Below, in pieces: positions 1-7,600 of a DNA stretch of 64,000 bases. Below the pieces are notes generated by a model. It was not told where the DNA came from. It was given only the letters and a program-made list of their open reading frames with translations, and did not search any database. Where the stretch lies: contig JAFTWB010000024.1 in the NCBI GenBank assembly GCA_017465505.1, positions 1 through 64,000 on the forward strand. Reading direction: 5' to 3'. The position numbers and the translations under genes are program-made. Position 1 is the first letter of the stretch. The number at the start of each line of letters is the position of its first letter. The stretch comes from Clostridia bacterium (GTDB lineage Bacteria > Bacillota > Clostridia > Oscillospirales > Acutalibacteraceae).

Positions 1-1
1 C

Positions 2-199
2 TTTTTCATCCTCAGCACTGGCCTTGCTGGTGAGATTCTGCAAAAGTACACCAACTATGGTGGACGCATTGCAATTTATGGCGATTACTCTCGCTATACC
101 AGCAAACCTCTCAAAGATTTTATCTATGAGAGCAATAAGGGAAAGAGTGTGTTTTTTGTTTCCACCAAGGAAGAAGCAATCGAAATGCTGACAAAGTAA
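2..199 (+). CDS. DUF4180-like protein, C-terminal end (partial)
   Basis: The reading frame is open from the window edge and stops with TAA at 197-199, giving the last 65 residues of a protein. Segments such as STGLAGEILQKY and YTSKPLKDFIYESNKG are what I recognise from the DUF4180 family, small proteins of unknown function common in Firmicutes and often next to regulators or mobile genes. The start is outside the window. A strong hairpin follows the stop. Whether it is cargo of the mobile element to its right or older flanking DNA cannot be decided here, because the left end of the element is not visible. Confidence 0.7.
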   Translation, partial: FFILSTGLAGEILQKYTNYGGRIAIYGDYSRYTSKPLKDFIYESNKGKSVFFVSTKEEAIEMLTK

Positions 200-223
200 A
201 TTCCAATATGTCGAATAGAACGA

Positions 224-257
224 AAGATGTGAGAGTTCATTCTCTCACATCTTTTTT
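224..257. terminator. Bidirectional intrinsic terminator
   Basis: A hairpin with arms AGATGTGAGAG and CTCTCACATCT around a short loop is followed by a T-run on the plus strand and preceded by A residues, so it can end the DUF4180-like transcript and also the opposing small ORF, whose last codons run into it. Confidence 0.75.
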
Positions 258-356
258 GTTTTCGTTGATTTCCTGTTGCAATGTTTCATACAATGCCTGT
301 ATATCAATTTCAACGGCATTTCGTTTTTGCTCTAAATCGTAAAGTGTTTCATTCAT
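237..356 (-). CDS. Small hypothetical protein (39 aa) of the mobile element
   Basis: The ORF starts at ATG 356 and has a strong ribosome binding site (GGAAAGGAG) about 8 bases upstream. It encodes a 39-residue charged, probably helical peptide beginning MNETLYDLEQKRNAVEI and ends at TGA inside the terminator hairpin. I do not recognise a family. Short helical proteins of this kind are common beside relaxase and recombinase genes in Firmicutes elements. The good RBS and the mobile context support it; the short length limits confidence. Confidence 0.5.
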   Translation of the reverse strand: MNETLYDLEQKRNAVEIDIQALYETLQQEINENKKDVRE

Positions 357-380
357 ATTGTGTCGCTCCTTTCCGTTTTC

Positions 381-413
381 TTCACAATAAATATGATTGA
401 TATTTATTGTGAA
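381..413. repeat. Perfect inverted repeat upstream of the relaxase
   Basis: Arms TTCACAATAAATAT and ATATTTATTGTGAA (14 bp, perfect) flank a 5-base spacer. It lies between the small minus-strand ORF and the relaxase, so it could be an operator or part of the transfer origin. There is no T-run typical of a terminator. Confidence 0.6.
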
Positions 414-426
414 TAGCGGTCTGCAA

Positions 427-623
427 GACCTTACTGATTTAGTATAAATCGTAGTAAGTCATATTTCTGCGAAATAAAATCGGTTTTTCCATACTGATTT
501 TTAGGAGCAGAGATATGACCTTACTGAAAAAATTTCGATCGAAATTTTTTCAGTAAGGTTTAACGGCAACAAATTTCCTTTCGTGTGTTGCCGTTCCTTT
601 GCTCTCGCATATCAAGAGCAAAG
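427..623. other. Candidate oriT / recombination region in front of the MobV relaxase
   Basis: This stretch holds two copies of GACCTTACTGA (427-437 and 517-527), an imperfect inverted repeat around 427-455, a 42-bp perfect palindrome (518-559), and two further hairpins, 562-571/586-595 and 597-605/615-623. MobV/Pre enzymes of Gram-positive plasmids act on a palindromic site just upstream of their own gene, so the position fits. No exact match to a known nic sequence was recognised, so the oriT call is inference. Confidence 0.4.
518..559. repeat. 42-bp perfect palindrome
   Basis: The two 21-base halves are exact reverse complements, centred on GATC at 537-540 with no spacer. One end repeats the ACCTTACTGA motif found 90 bases upstream. 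It would extrude as a cruciform or form a very strong RNA hairpin just before the relaxase gene. Confidence 0.85.
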
Positions 624-635
624 GGGGTATTTTGA

Positions 636-1325
636 ATGAGCAATTATGCAATAATGCGATTTGCAAAATACAAGGTGGGTTCGGTTGCGAATATAGAGCG
701 ACACCAAAAACACAGGGAGCGACTACGAAACAGAAAACACCCTGAACGAGAAAACGAAAACCACACTTGGCAAAGGGGTGAGCGAACAATGGCACGAACC
801 ATTAAAAAGGCAATCAAAGAGCAGGAGCGAACAACCGGCAAGAAAGTTCGTAAAGATGCGAATGTGCTTTGTGAGTTGGTTTTGACTTTCTCGCCTGAAA
901 TGGAAGATAAAATCAAATTGCCTGAATGGGTAAAAGCAAACTTTGCTTGGGTTCGTGATACCTTTGGAAAAGGTAAAATGATACGAGCAGATTTGAATAG
1001 AGATGAAACTACAACCCACTTGCATTGCTTTGTGATAATGACAGATGAGCAAGGCAAGTTCAATTCATCAAGGTTTTTCAATAAGAAAAGTCAGGTCATT
1101 GCATTACAGGACAGTTATGCGGCTGCAATGGCACCGTTTGGTCTTGTTCGTGGCGAAAGCAAAGAGCAGACGGGAGCAAGACACCAAACACTACAAGAAT
1201 GGCGACAGGCAGAGTGTGAGAGGTTGGAAAAAGAACTTCAAGAAATGACCGAGGGTATTTTCGCAGAAGAAAAGGAAATCAACACGCATACCCTCGGAAA
1301 CGATATTTTTGATGATTTGAGGTAA
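636..1325 (+). CDS. MobV-family relaxase (Mob/Pre), short form
   Basis: Relaxases of this family nick one strand at oriT and start conjugative mobilization of plasmids and integrated elements. The N-terminus (SNYAIMRFAKYK, residues 2-13, then a basic IERHQKHRER segment) matches MobV motif I, and THLHCFVIM around residues 127-135 is the histidine motif III that binds metal. At 229 residues it is much shorter than typical MobV proteins of about 400 or more and lacks the long coiled C-terminus; several compact versions occur in Clostridia elements, so it may be intact. It lies downstream of palindromic DNA and upstream of a 51-aa ORF. The start is the ATG following AAAGGGGGT. Confidence 0.8.
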   Translation: MSNYAIMRFAKYKVGSVANIERHQKHRERLRNRKHPERENENHTWQRGERTMARTIKKAIKEQERTTGKKVRKDANVLCELVLTFSPEMEDKIKLPEWVKANFAWVRDTFGKGKMIRADLNRDETTTHLHCFVIMTDEQGKFNSSRFFNKKSQVIALQDSYAAAMAPFGLVRGESKEQTGARHQTLQEWRQAECERLEKELQEMTEGIFAEEKEINTHTLGNDIFDDLR

Positions 1326-1333
1326 TATGCCGA

Positions 1334-1489
1334 ATGAACGATTTTGAAAAAGAGTGCAAACGGTGTAATGTTGAGAAATGGAAAAAGGCACTCCGCATTG
1401 CAGAAATACGAAAAGAAATAAACTGCACCTATGAACAGGCAGAGCAGATTTATAACAATGAAAAAAGCAAAAAGGATAAGCAGAACTAA
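1334..1489 (+). CDS. Small hypothetical protein (51 aa) downstream of the relaxase
   Basis: The ORF starts 9 bases after the relaxase stop codon and encodes a highly charged 51-residue protein with two early cysteines (KECKRCNVEKW) and a probable helix (ALRIAEIRKEI). It ends at TAA 1487-1489 directly before a bidirectional terminator, so it looks like the last gene of a two-gene relaxase operon. No family is recognised. A role as accessory mobilization protein is only a guess from position. Confidence 0.5.
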   Translation: MNDFEKECKRCNVEKWKKALRIAEIRKEINCTYEQAEQIYNNEKSKKDKQN

Positions 1490-1504
1490 TCTGCCTATCC
1501 TTTT
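1471..1504. terminator. Bidirectional terminator between relaxase operon and recombinase
   Basis: Arms AAAGGATA and TATCCTTT with an inner GCAG/CTGC pairing lie between convergent genes, with T-runs on both sides. The stem overlaps the last codons of the 51-aa ORF. Confidence 0.65.
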
Positions 1505-1508
1505 CTTG

Positions 1509-3269
1509 TTATTCTGTTTCCTGTTCTTCGAGTTCATTTTTAGGTGCTTTTTCAAGCAGTTCTGCAAACTGTTCTTTTGATAGAATAGTGAACTCTGCCG
1601 TATAGTCTTTTCCTCTGCCTGAAGTTTTATATTGCATATAAATAGGCATAGGGATAAACGATAAACGGAACTCCAAAAGGTTAAGGGGATAGACAAAAAT
1701 CTGCTTTGTAACTCTTTCGTAAAATGCTTCGTTCAGGTCATTCTCGGAAAGTGCGAGTACAGACTCAAGCTGGTCTACATATTCGGTGTATATTCGCACC
1801 TCTGCACTCGCAGAATTGCCCTGTTCTTGCATTTGACGTAGTTTTGCCTGTAATTCTTCGTAATCCTTGTTAAGTGTTCCTATGCTTGAATAATAGGCAA
1901 TATCAGGTACATTACCACTTGTCCAACCCAAAGTAAGTTTGGAGATTTCGCCTTGCTTCTTTTCAAGTGCCGTTTGCAGTTTGGCAATTTGCTTGGTGGT
2001 GTCCTTGGGTTTTGACAGTTCGGCAATTTCCTTTTTCATTTCATCGAGTAGTGTTTCTCTGTATGGAATGATGTATTCGGCAATAATATCGTGAATTGCT
2101 GTTTGTAACACCCTGTCATTTACTCGCAGAGCATTACAACCAACTATTTCTGTTTCGCCTGTTTCAAGGTTTATTAGTTTGTATTTTCCCCTTTGATGAT
2201 TTTCAAAGCACACCCAAGCACGATAAGGGATGTTTTTTTGTTTCTTTACATAACTGACATACCTACCACCACAAAGACCACAATAAACCTTGCCACTTGT
2301 CCAATATCTGTTTGAGTGCTTTGCCTTGATTTCTTCGCTTGGTGCTTTTTCCTGTAAAATCGTTTGTACCTTGTTCCACAATTCTCGGTCAATTATGGCA
2401 CTTTCGGGGTGGTGGTCTGTAATAACATATTGGTATGATTCGCCCGTGTTGTATTTCTTTTTGTGGTCTAATGGGTTGGGGGTGTAGGTCTTTCCTTGTT
2501 TTAAATCACCCACATATTTCTCATTCCGTAATATTCGTAAGATAACAATGGGTGTCCAACCCTTTGCATATCGTTTAGTGTCAATTCCTTTTTGTTCTAA
2601 TCTTCTGCCTATCCTGTGAGTGCCTTCGCCACTTGCAAACCACTCAAAAATCTGTTTTATTACCTCTGCTTCTTCGGGGATGATTTCAAAGTGTTGTTTG
2701 CCTTTTTCATCCTTGACAATATTATACCCATACATTTCCTTGCGACCAAAAACAACACCACTTTGCATCCGTTGTTTATGTCCCCATTTTACACGGCGAG
2801 AGGTTTTCAAACTTTCTCGTTCGGCATCTGATGCTGCCTTTGAAAGTTCCTCTCTGTAATCGTCTTTTTCTGTGTAAATATCATCTGATAAAAACCAAAT
2901 ATAGACACCTCTGTTCCGTAATTCTTCAACGATATTCAAAAGGTGTTGAGCATTACGCGAGAAGCGGGAGACTTCTTTTGTGAGTATAATGTCAATATTG
3001 CCGTGCCTTGCTTCAAATAACATTCGGTTGAAATCATCTCTTTTTTCAAGTGATGTTCCTGAAAGTCCCTCATCTGCGAAAATGCCTATATTTGTCCAAT
3101 TACTGTGCATTTCAAAAAAACTCTCAAAAAACTGTTTTTGTGCTATAAGTGAGTTTTTTTGGTCTTTTTCATCGGTTGAAACACGGCAATAGGCACAAAC
3201 TCTGTGAGGTTCAAAGTCCTCAGTTTTGAGTGTTGTTTTGTTCGGTTCTATTACTTGTAAATGTGCCAT
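1509..3269 (-). CDS. Large serine recombinase
   Basis: The protein catalyses site-specific integration and excision of the element through a 5'-phosphoserine intermediate. From the preferred start it has 586 residues: resolvase catalytic domain at about 22-165 (YCRVSTDEKDQ with the nucleophile near Ser31; SRFSRNAQHLL), Recombinase domain at about 185-290, a zinc ribbon from about 330 (CGLCGG, then WVCFEN and VGCNAL cysteines), a coiled coil near 405-445 and a variable C-terminus. The ATG at 3269 is preferred because GAGAGGA lies 8 bases upstream; an ATG at 3296 would overlap the upstream gene by 77 bases. It is co-transcribed with the 106-aa ORF and sits next to the cotJC junction. Confidence 0.93.
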   Translation of the reverse strand: MAHLQVIEPNKTTLKTEDFEPHRVCAYCRVSTDEKDQKNSLIAQKQFFESFFEMHSNWTNIGIFADEGLSGTSLEKRDDFNRMLFEARHGNIDIILTKEVSRFSRNAQHLLNIVEELRNRGVYIWFLSDDIYTEKDDYREELSKAASDAERESLKTSRRVKWGHKQRMQSGVVFGRKEMYGYNIVKDEKGKQHFEIIPEEAEVIKQIFEWFASGEGTHRIGRRLEQKGIDTKRYAKGWTPIVILRILRNEKYVGDLKQGKTYTPNPLDHKKKYNTGESYQYVITDHHPESAIIDRELWNKVQTILQEKAPSEEIKAKHSNRYWTSGKVYCGLCGGRYVSYVKKQKNIPYRAWVCFENHQRGKYKLINLETGETEIVGCNALRVNDRVLQTAIHDIIAEYIIPYRETLLDEMKKEIAELSKPKDTTKQIAKLQTALEKKQGEISKLTLGWTSGNVPDIAYYSSIGTLNKDYEELQAKLRQMQEQGNSASAEVRIYTEYVDQLESVLALSENDLNEAFYERVTKQIFVYPLNLLEFRLSFIPMPIYMQYKTSGRGKDYTAEFTILSKEQFAELLEKAPKNELEEQETE

Positions 3270-3540
3270 ATTGAACATCCTCTCTCTTGATACCAATTAC
3301 ATCCCTTATGTAGTTTTTCATTTCCATAACGAATTGCCGTTCTGCTTCAGGTGTCATAAACAAAGCATCTGGATTTAGTATCAATGATAAATGCCCCTTG
3401 CTATGTAATAATTCATAGCAATTATATGCATAACAGGTGTAGTATAATAACCTGTTATCATCATTCAGTAGGGTGTAGGCATTTTCAATTTGCTCTCGTG
3501 TCATATCATTGTGATAGTAGTTGTAAAGGTTTTCTAACAT
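3220..3540 (-). CDS. Hypothetical protein (106 aa), recombinase-operon leader gene
   Basis: The ORF has a very strong RBS (AAGGAGGT, 8 bases before ATG 3540) and overlaps the start of the recombinase gene by about 50 bases, indicating translational coupling. The protein is rich in Tyr, Asn and Leu, appears helical and has no motif I recognise. It is the first gene after the promoter at the cotJC junction. From position it could be a recombination directionality factor or a regulator of the recombinase, but nothing in the sequence proves it. Confidence 0.65.
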   Translation of the reverse strand: MLENLYNYYHNDMTREQIENAYTLLNDDNRLLYYTCYAYNCYELLHSKGHLSLILNPDALFMTPEAERQFVMEMKNYIRDVIGIKREDVQYGTFTSNRTEQNNTQN

Positions 3541-3564
3541 ATCTTTATACCTCCTTGTGTTATT

Positions 3565-3593
3565 ATTATATCATAAACAATTTTAATCTTCAA
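3565..3593 (-). promoter_or_regulatory. Sigma-A-type promoter of the recombinase operon, spanning the cotJC junction
   Basis: On the minus strand TTGAAG (3588-3593) is followed by exactly 17 bases and TATAAT (3565-3570). The -35 hexamer lies in bases that still read as cotJC codons, the -10 lies in the element. The arrangement suggests the active promoter exists only in the integrated state, or is shared with attachment-site bases. Confidence 0.6.
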
Positions 3594-3780
3594 TACCGAT
3601 GTCCGTAAGGGTGGCCTTAAGCTCGGGTACAGGCATTGAAAATCTCTGACTGAGGTAACGAAGAGAAGCTCCCAATTCACCATCAGGACCGCCGTACTGA
3701 GATATAATAATTTTTGCAAGCTTTGGATTTGTCTGCTTGATTTTTATGGGGTATTGAAGGCGTTTTTCGTATACAAACAT
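3583..3780 (-). pseudogene. cotJC: cotJC, spore-coat manganese-catalase-like protein, truncated by the element
   Basis: The 65 residues match the N-terminus of CotJC (YEKRLQYPIKIKQTNPKL; QYGGPDGELGASLRYLSQR; LTDIG). Full CotJC proteins are about 190 residues and continue TDIG-T-E-E-L-A-H, carrying the di-manganese ligands; here the frame reads TDIGIED and stops. The first codons have a good RBS (GGAGG, 8 bases before ATG 3780). It is the third gene of a cotJABC operon, so it is a gene interrupted by the recombinase-bearing insertion rather than a natural short form. It could be restored if the element excises precisely. Confidence 0.85.
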
Positions 3781-3783
3781 CCG

Positions 3784-4026
3784 TTAAACCTCCCAAGGCC
3801 ACGGGTCATTTACCCAGGACCAGAAATTCGAGTTATCATTTTTACGTTTAATGAGCCCGTATTTTTCTTCGAACTCTTTTTTTAATTCCTTGTATTTTTC
3901 TTCGTACTCCTTAAGCTTTCTTAGGGTTTCCTTATCATTGGGGTGGGTATCAAGAAAAAGCTTCAGCTCGTGGGCAGCAAAAGCATAGGAGGAAAGCTTT
4001 TTCAGCAAAATTTCTCTGCCTGTCAT
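3784..4026 (-). CDS. cotJB: Spore coat protein CotJB
   Basis: This 80-residue protein has the CotJB layout: N-terminal REILLKKLSSYAFAAHELKLFLDTHP, a charged helical middle (YEEKYKELKKEFEEKYG) and the C-terminal WVNDPWPWE signature. CotJB is an inner spore-coat component encoded with CotJA and CotJC. The start is the ATG at 4024-4026, preceded by GGAGG; it overlaps the cotJA stop codon (ATGA), showing translational coupling. It ends 3 bases before the cotJC start. Confidence 0.9.
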   Translation of the reverse strand: MTGREILLKKLSSYAFAAHELKLFLDTHPNDKETLRKLKEYEEKYKELKKEFEEKYGLIKRKNDNSNFWSWVNDPWPWEV

Positions 4027-4226
4027 AAATAATAACCTCCGCAACTTTCAGGGCAGAAAGGCTTGTCTAGGGCTTTATACATTGTTCCTGCCTCAAAGCC
4101 TCTGAACACAGCATAGGTTTCTGCATTATCAGGCTGAAATGGCACATAAGCCATTGCCTCAACTGTTTTTTTAGGCAAGGAAGAAAGGCCTGCCAACGCC
4201 ATAAGTTCTTGCTCTGTAGATTTCAA
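4023..4226 (-). CDS. cotJA: Spore coat protein CotJA
   Basis: The family signature is visible in AMAYVPFQ, ETYAVFRGFEAGTMY and ALDKPFCPE. CotJA is a small coat-associated protein needed for assembly of CotJC in Bacillus. The start chosen is the TTG at 4226, because GAAAGGAG lies 8 bases upstream; a TTG at 4259 would be placed before this RBS. The resulting 67-residue protein is first in the cotJABC operon. A possible sigma-E-type promoter lies at 4284-4311. Confidence 0.88.
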   Translation of the reverse strand: MKSTEQELMALAGLSSLPKKTVEAMAYVPFQPDNAETYAVFRGFEAGTMYKALDKPFCPESCGGYYL

Positions 4227-4283
4227 ATTTATTGCTCCTTTCACATTTGATTTTACCAATATTTTTATTGGTGCTATCGGTTT

Positions 4284-4311
4284 ATACTATGCGATTTTTG
4301 AGAGAATTGTT
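4284..4311 (-). promoter_or_regulatory. Possible sigma-E-type promoter of cotJABC
   Basis: On the minus strand AACAATT (4305-4311) is followed after 13 bases by CATAGTAT (4284-4291), resembling the mother-cell sigma-E elements (KMATATT, CATANANT). The -35 match is weak; the call leans on the known sigma-E control of cotJ in Bacillus. Confidence 0.3.
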
Positions 4312-4363
4312 ACTTGATAATAGTGACTGAATATGGTAAAATCAACTTAAAGGAAGTGATTAT

Positions 4364-4546
4364 ATGTCAAAAAATTCTTGTTGTGAGATGTGCGCTCACT
4401 ATATGTACGACGAGGCTTACGACTGCTATATTTGTGAGATAAATCTGGACGAGGACGAAATGGAGAGCTTTCTCAGAGGCTCGGATTTTGAATGTCACTA
4501 TTTCTCAGCTTACGATGAGTATAAAATTGTAAGAAAACAAAACTAA
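4364..4546 (+). CDS. DUF6472-like small cysteine-rich protein
   Basis: A 60-residue protein with CCEMC, an AYDCYICE pair, an acidic LDEDEMESF stretch, and an ECHYFSAYDEYKIVRKQ C-terminus. This cysteine and acidic pattern is what I know from the DUF6472 family, widespread in Clostridia and without a known function; four or five cysteines could bind a metal. It has its own RBS (AAAGGAAG) and reads away from the cotJ operon, so it is a single-gene unit ended by the hairpin at 4558-4588. Confidence 0.7.
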   Translation: MSKNSCCEMCAHYMYDEAYDCYICEINLDEDEMESFLRGSDFECHYFSAYDEYKIVRKQN

Positions 4547-4557
4547 ACATAAAAATT

Positions 4558-4588
4558 AAGGCAACAGCCATTGTACTGTTGCCTTTTC
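4558..4588 (+). terminator. Intrinsic terminator
   Basis: Arms AAGGCAACAG and CTGTTGCCTT are followed by a short T-run, just downstream of the DUF6472-like gene. Confidence 0.8.
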
Positions 4589-4601
4589 TATGCAAAAATT
4601 A

Positions 4602-4636
4602 TCAGGGCACACTTTTTGGAGTGTGCCCTGAGTTTT
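4602..4636. terminator. Bidirectional terminator before the pullulanase 3' end
   Basis: Arms TCAGGGCACAC and GTGTGCCCTGA around 8 bases form a strong stem with T-rich flanks on both strands; it mainly serves the minus-strand pullulanase transcript. Confidence 0.85.
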
Positions 4637-4651
4637 ATTTTGGTTTAATTA

Positions 4652-7600
4652 TCAGATAAAAACAAAGTTGCCAATATCGTATGCACCTTCGATATTCTGA
4701 GTATCGAGGAGATAGAAACCAAAGTCAACCATCTGTGTAAGGTCAATATCAACAGACTTTGCAGAGCCGTCTGTAAAGATGATGTTTGTCATACCGGCAG
4801 GAACTTCGTAGATGTATCTGTCCTCACCATATTCGTTGGTATCGTAGTAGGTCATAGGAACACCGGGCCACTCGCCATTGTTGCCGCCAACGGGATCCCA
4901 GCAATAGGCATATACTGTACCGCTCCAACGCTTGTTATTGGAGAAGCAAACTGTATAGGAGTCCATAGGAGGATAGTAGGGATCTTCCTCTGTGGGTTCT
5001 TCTGTGGGCTCTTCAGTGGGCTCTTCGGTTGTAGGAGCTTCTGTGGGCTCTGTTGTGGGCTCTTCAGTAGGCTCTGCTGTTGTGGGAGCCTCGGTGGGCT
5101 TAGCTGTTGTGGGAGCTTCAGTAGGTTCAGCAGTTGTGGGAACCTCTGTGGGCTCAGTTGTTGTAGGAGCTTCAGTAGGCTCTGCTGTTGTGGGAGCCTC
5201 TGTTGGCTTAGCTGTTGTGGGAGCTACTGTTACTTTGGGAGCAGTTGTAGCAGGAGTTGTAACAGGATATGTTACCCACTCGCCTGTGCCTTCAATCTTC
5301 TCGCCTACTGCATAGTCAATAGCCATCTTGGCAAGATACTTCTGGATAATTGTTGCGTCCTTAACGTTAATCTTACCATCAATGTAAGCGTCTGCACAAA
5401 TTTCACCATCACCGATGAGAGTGAGAAGATTTGCAGCGTGCTTCTGGATAAGAGTTGCGTCCTTGATGTTAACAACTCCGCTGAGGTCTGTATCGCCAAG
5501 GATGAGAGGATCAACATAGTAACCGGGGTTGGTTGCTGTTGTACCTGGCTCAACTGTAGTCTTGGGAACAGTTGTTGCAGGAGCAGTAGTTGTTGCAGTT
5601 GTAGATGTGGGAGCAGTTGTAGTTGCAGGAACTGTAACTGTTGTAGCAGGCTCTGTTGCCTTTGTAGTTGCAGGAACTGTAACTGTTGTAGCAGGCTCTG
5701 TTGCCTCTGTTGTTGTGGGCTGAGTAGCTACTGTTGTAGGCTGTTCAGGCTTATCGCCGTAGAGGTAAACTACGCAGATAGAACCTGCAACTACGTTACC
5801 CTTTGCATTTGTGGGAACGATAGCCTCGCCAAGACCTGCTTTAGCCTTTGTTTCGTAAGTGTCGTTAAGAGAAACGTTTGTAAAGGAAATACGCTCGTCC
5901 TCTGCAAGCTTCTTACCTGTTGCTACGTCAATATGAGAAACAACGATATCAGTGTTGAAGCTTAACACCTTATTCTTAACGTAAACTGTACCGGAAGCAA
6001 CATAGCCGGGCTCACCGTTAAGGGGTTCCTGGTCGCCCTGACCCATATTGTGGAACATTACGTTACAGCTTGTGATATGATAATCAAGCTCACTGTTTGC
6101 GTCGGAAATGGACTTCTTGTACCAGTTGCCAACTGTTTCGCCCTTGGGAAGCTCAGCAGCATTTGTAACCTTTGTCATACGCTGTGCCTTTGCACCCCAA
6201 GCACCAAGAGGCTTGTCTTCATTGTCTGTATATGCATACATACCCACGTTTGAGCCCCACTTGGTGTTGTAGTAGTAAACATCAATGCTTTCTACCTCAA
6301 GCTGCTTGTATACGAAAGTGATTGTAGCAGGCTTGGATGAGTCAAATGTACCCTTGAAGTTAGAGGGATACTTAGAAGATACTAATTCGTAACCGGATAC
6401 GTTGGAGAAAGGAAGGTTAAACTCTTCACCATTGAGCATACGGAATGTGATGTCATTGGAAACAGAATTGCCCTTTTCGTCAACATACTTGATTGTGAGG
6501 TAACCGTCTGTATTAAAGCTCTTGTAGTTGATAGTAACTACAACATCCTTACCTGCCTCAACTGTGCCATAGTATGTGTTGCCCAGCTTTGTGCCTGCGT
6601 TTGCTTCAATGCTCTCAACAGTGTGGTTGAAGAGTGTGTAGTTGTCAGGAACTGCACGCCAGGTGTCGCCTACTGCATAGAGAGCTTCTGTTGTTTTGAT
6701 TGTCTTGCCGTCTGCAACGTGCTTAACTGTAACCTTTTCATAGGTTGCGGATTTAGCAGTTGTTTCGCCCTGAACGAGAATTGCAGAGCCGTTAGCAGGA
6801 ACTGAGTAAGAGCCGGAAGCTGTACCCAGAGATGTAAGACCTGCCTTTGTGCCGTTGGCTACAACTGTCCAGTTACCTGCAGGAAGTGATACGGATGCAG
6901 CACCGCCGTTATTTACGATAACAAGTGCCTTGCTCCACTCCCCTGCCTTGGAGTTGTTAAGTGTGTAAGCAATTACGTTGTTACCTGTGGAAAGGTAGCC
7001 GGGATTTACAACGTTGGAGGAAGAACGGAAGGGGCTGAAAGCATTTCTGATTTCACGAAGTCCCTTAACGTAAGCAACCTCTGTTGCGTAGGTTTCAATT
7101 CTCTTCCAATCAAATGCGTTAACGTCGCCAAGGTTATAAGAGTTACCCTCGCCGTACTTTGTACGAGCAAACTCTGTACCTGCAAGCATAAAGGGAACGC
7201 CCTGAGATGTGAAGAGATATGTCATTGAAGTTCTCAGCTTCATTGTATGAGAAGCATTTGTGGAATCATACTGTTTGCCGTTGGCACCCATAAGGTTATC
7301 CCACCAGGTTACGCCGTCGTGGCAATCGAAGTATGTAATGGACTTGTTGGGCTTAAGGCCTCCCTTTGTTGTGGAGGTGATACCTGCCTTAACTGTTGAT
7401 GTACTTGCAGTTGCGTCGCTCTTGAACCACTTCTGGATAGCATCTCTTGTTGCGTCGTTGAAGCAACCGATGTTTTCCTTAAGCTTGGAAGCGTTGGAAA
7501 TTGTACAGGAGTTGGAAGCATAGATACCTGGGTTACCGCCTGTACCTGTCCAAGGCTCACCGTACATAATAATCTTCTTGCCTTCGCCGCCGTACATAGC

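Larger units (their letters stand above)
1..3587. mobile_element. Mobilizable element with MobV relaxase and large serine recombinase, inserted in cotJC (left end outside window)
   Basis: The segment carries a MobV-type relaxase, a large serine recombinase next to the junction, several small ORFs typical of Firmicutes mobile units, and palindromic DNA upstream of the relaxase. It ends where the reading frame of the spore-coat gene cotJC breaks off (about 3583-3590). The recombinase gene lying next to the attachment site is the usual arrangement for this class. Seen directly: gene content and the broken cotJC. Inferred: the exact junction base, and that the missing 3' part of cotJC lies beyond the left edge of the window. 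Confidence 0.75.

Noticed and set aside
4992-5315. Plus-strand ORF of Gly/Ser/Val repeats opposite the pullulanase linker
   Set aside because: It is the antisense reading of the Thr/Pro/Glu linker repeat; no RBS and low complexity forced by the coding strand.
4985-5745. Regular repeats considered as a CRISPR array
   Set aside because: Repeats are in frame, contiguous, without spacers, and encode protein linkers.
5438-5965. Plus-strand cysteine-rich ORF
   Set aside because: Antisense shadow of the dockerin and first linker of the pullulanase; its Cys runs come from the codon repeats on the other strand.
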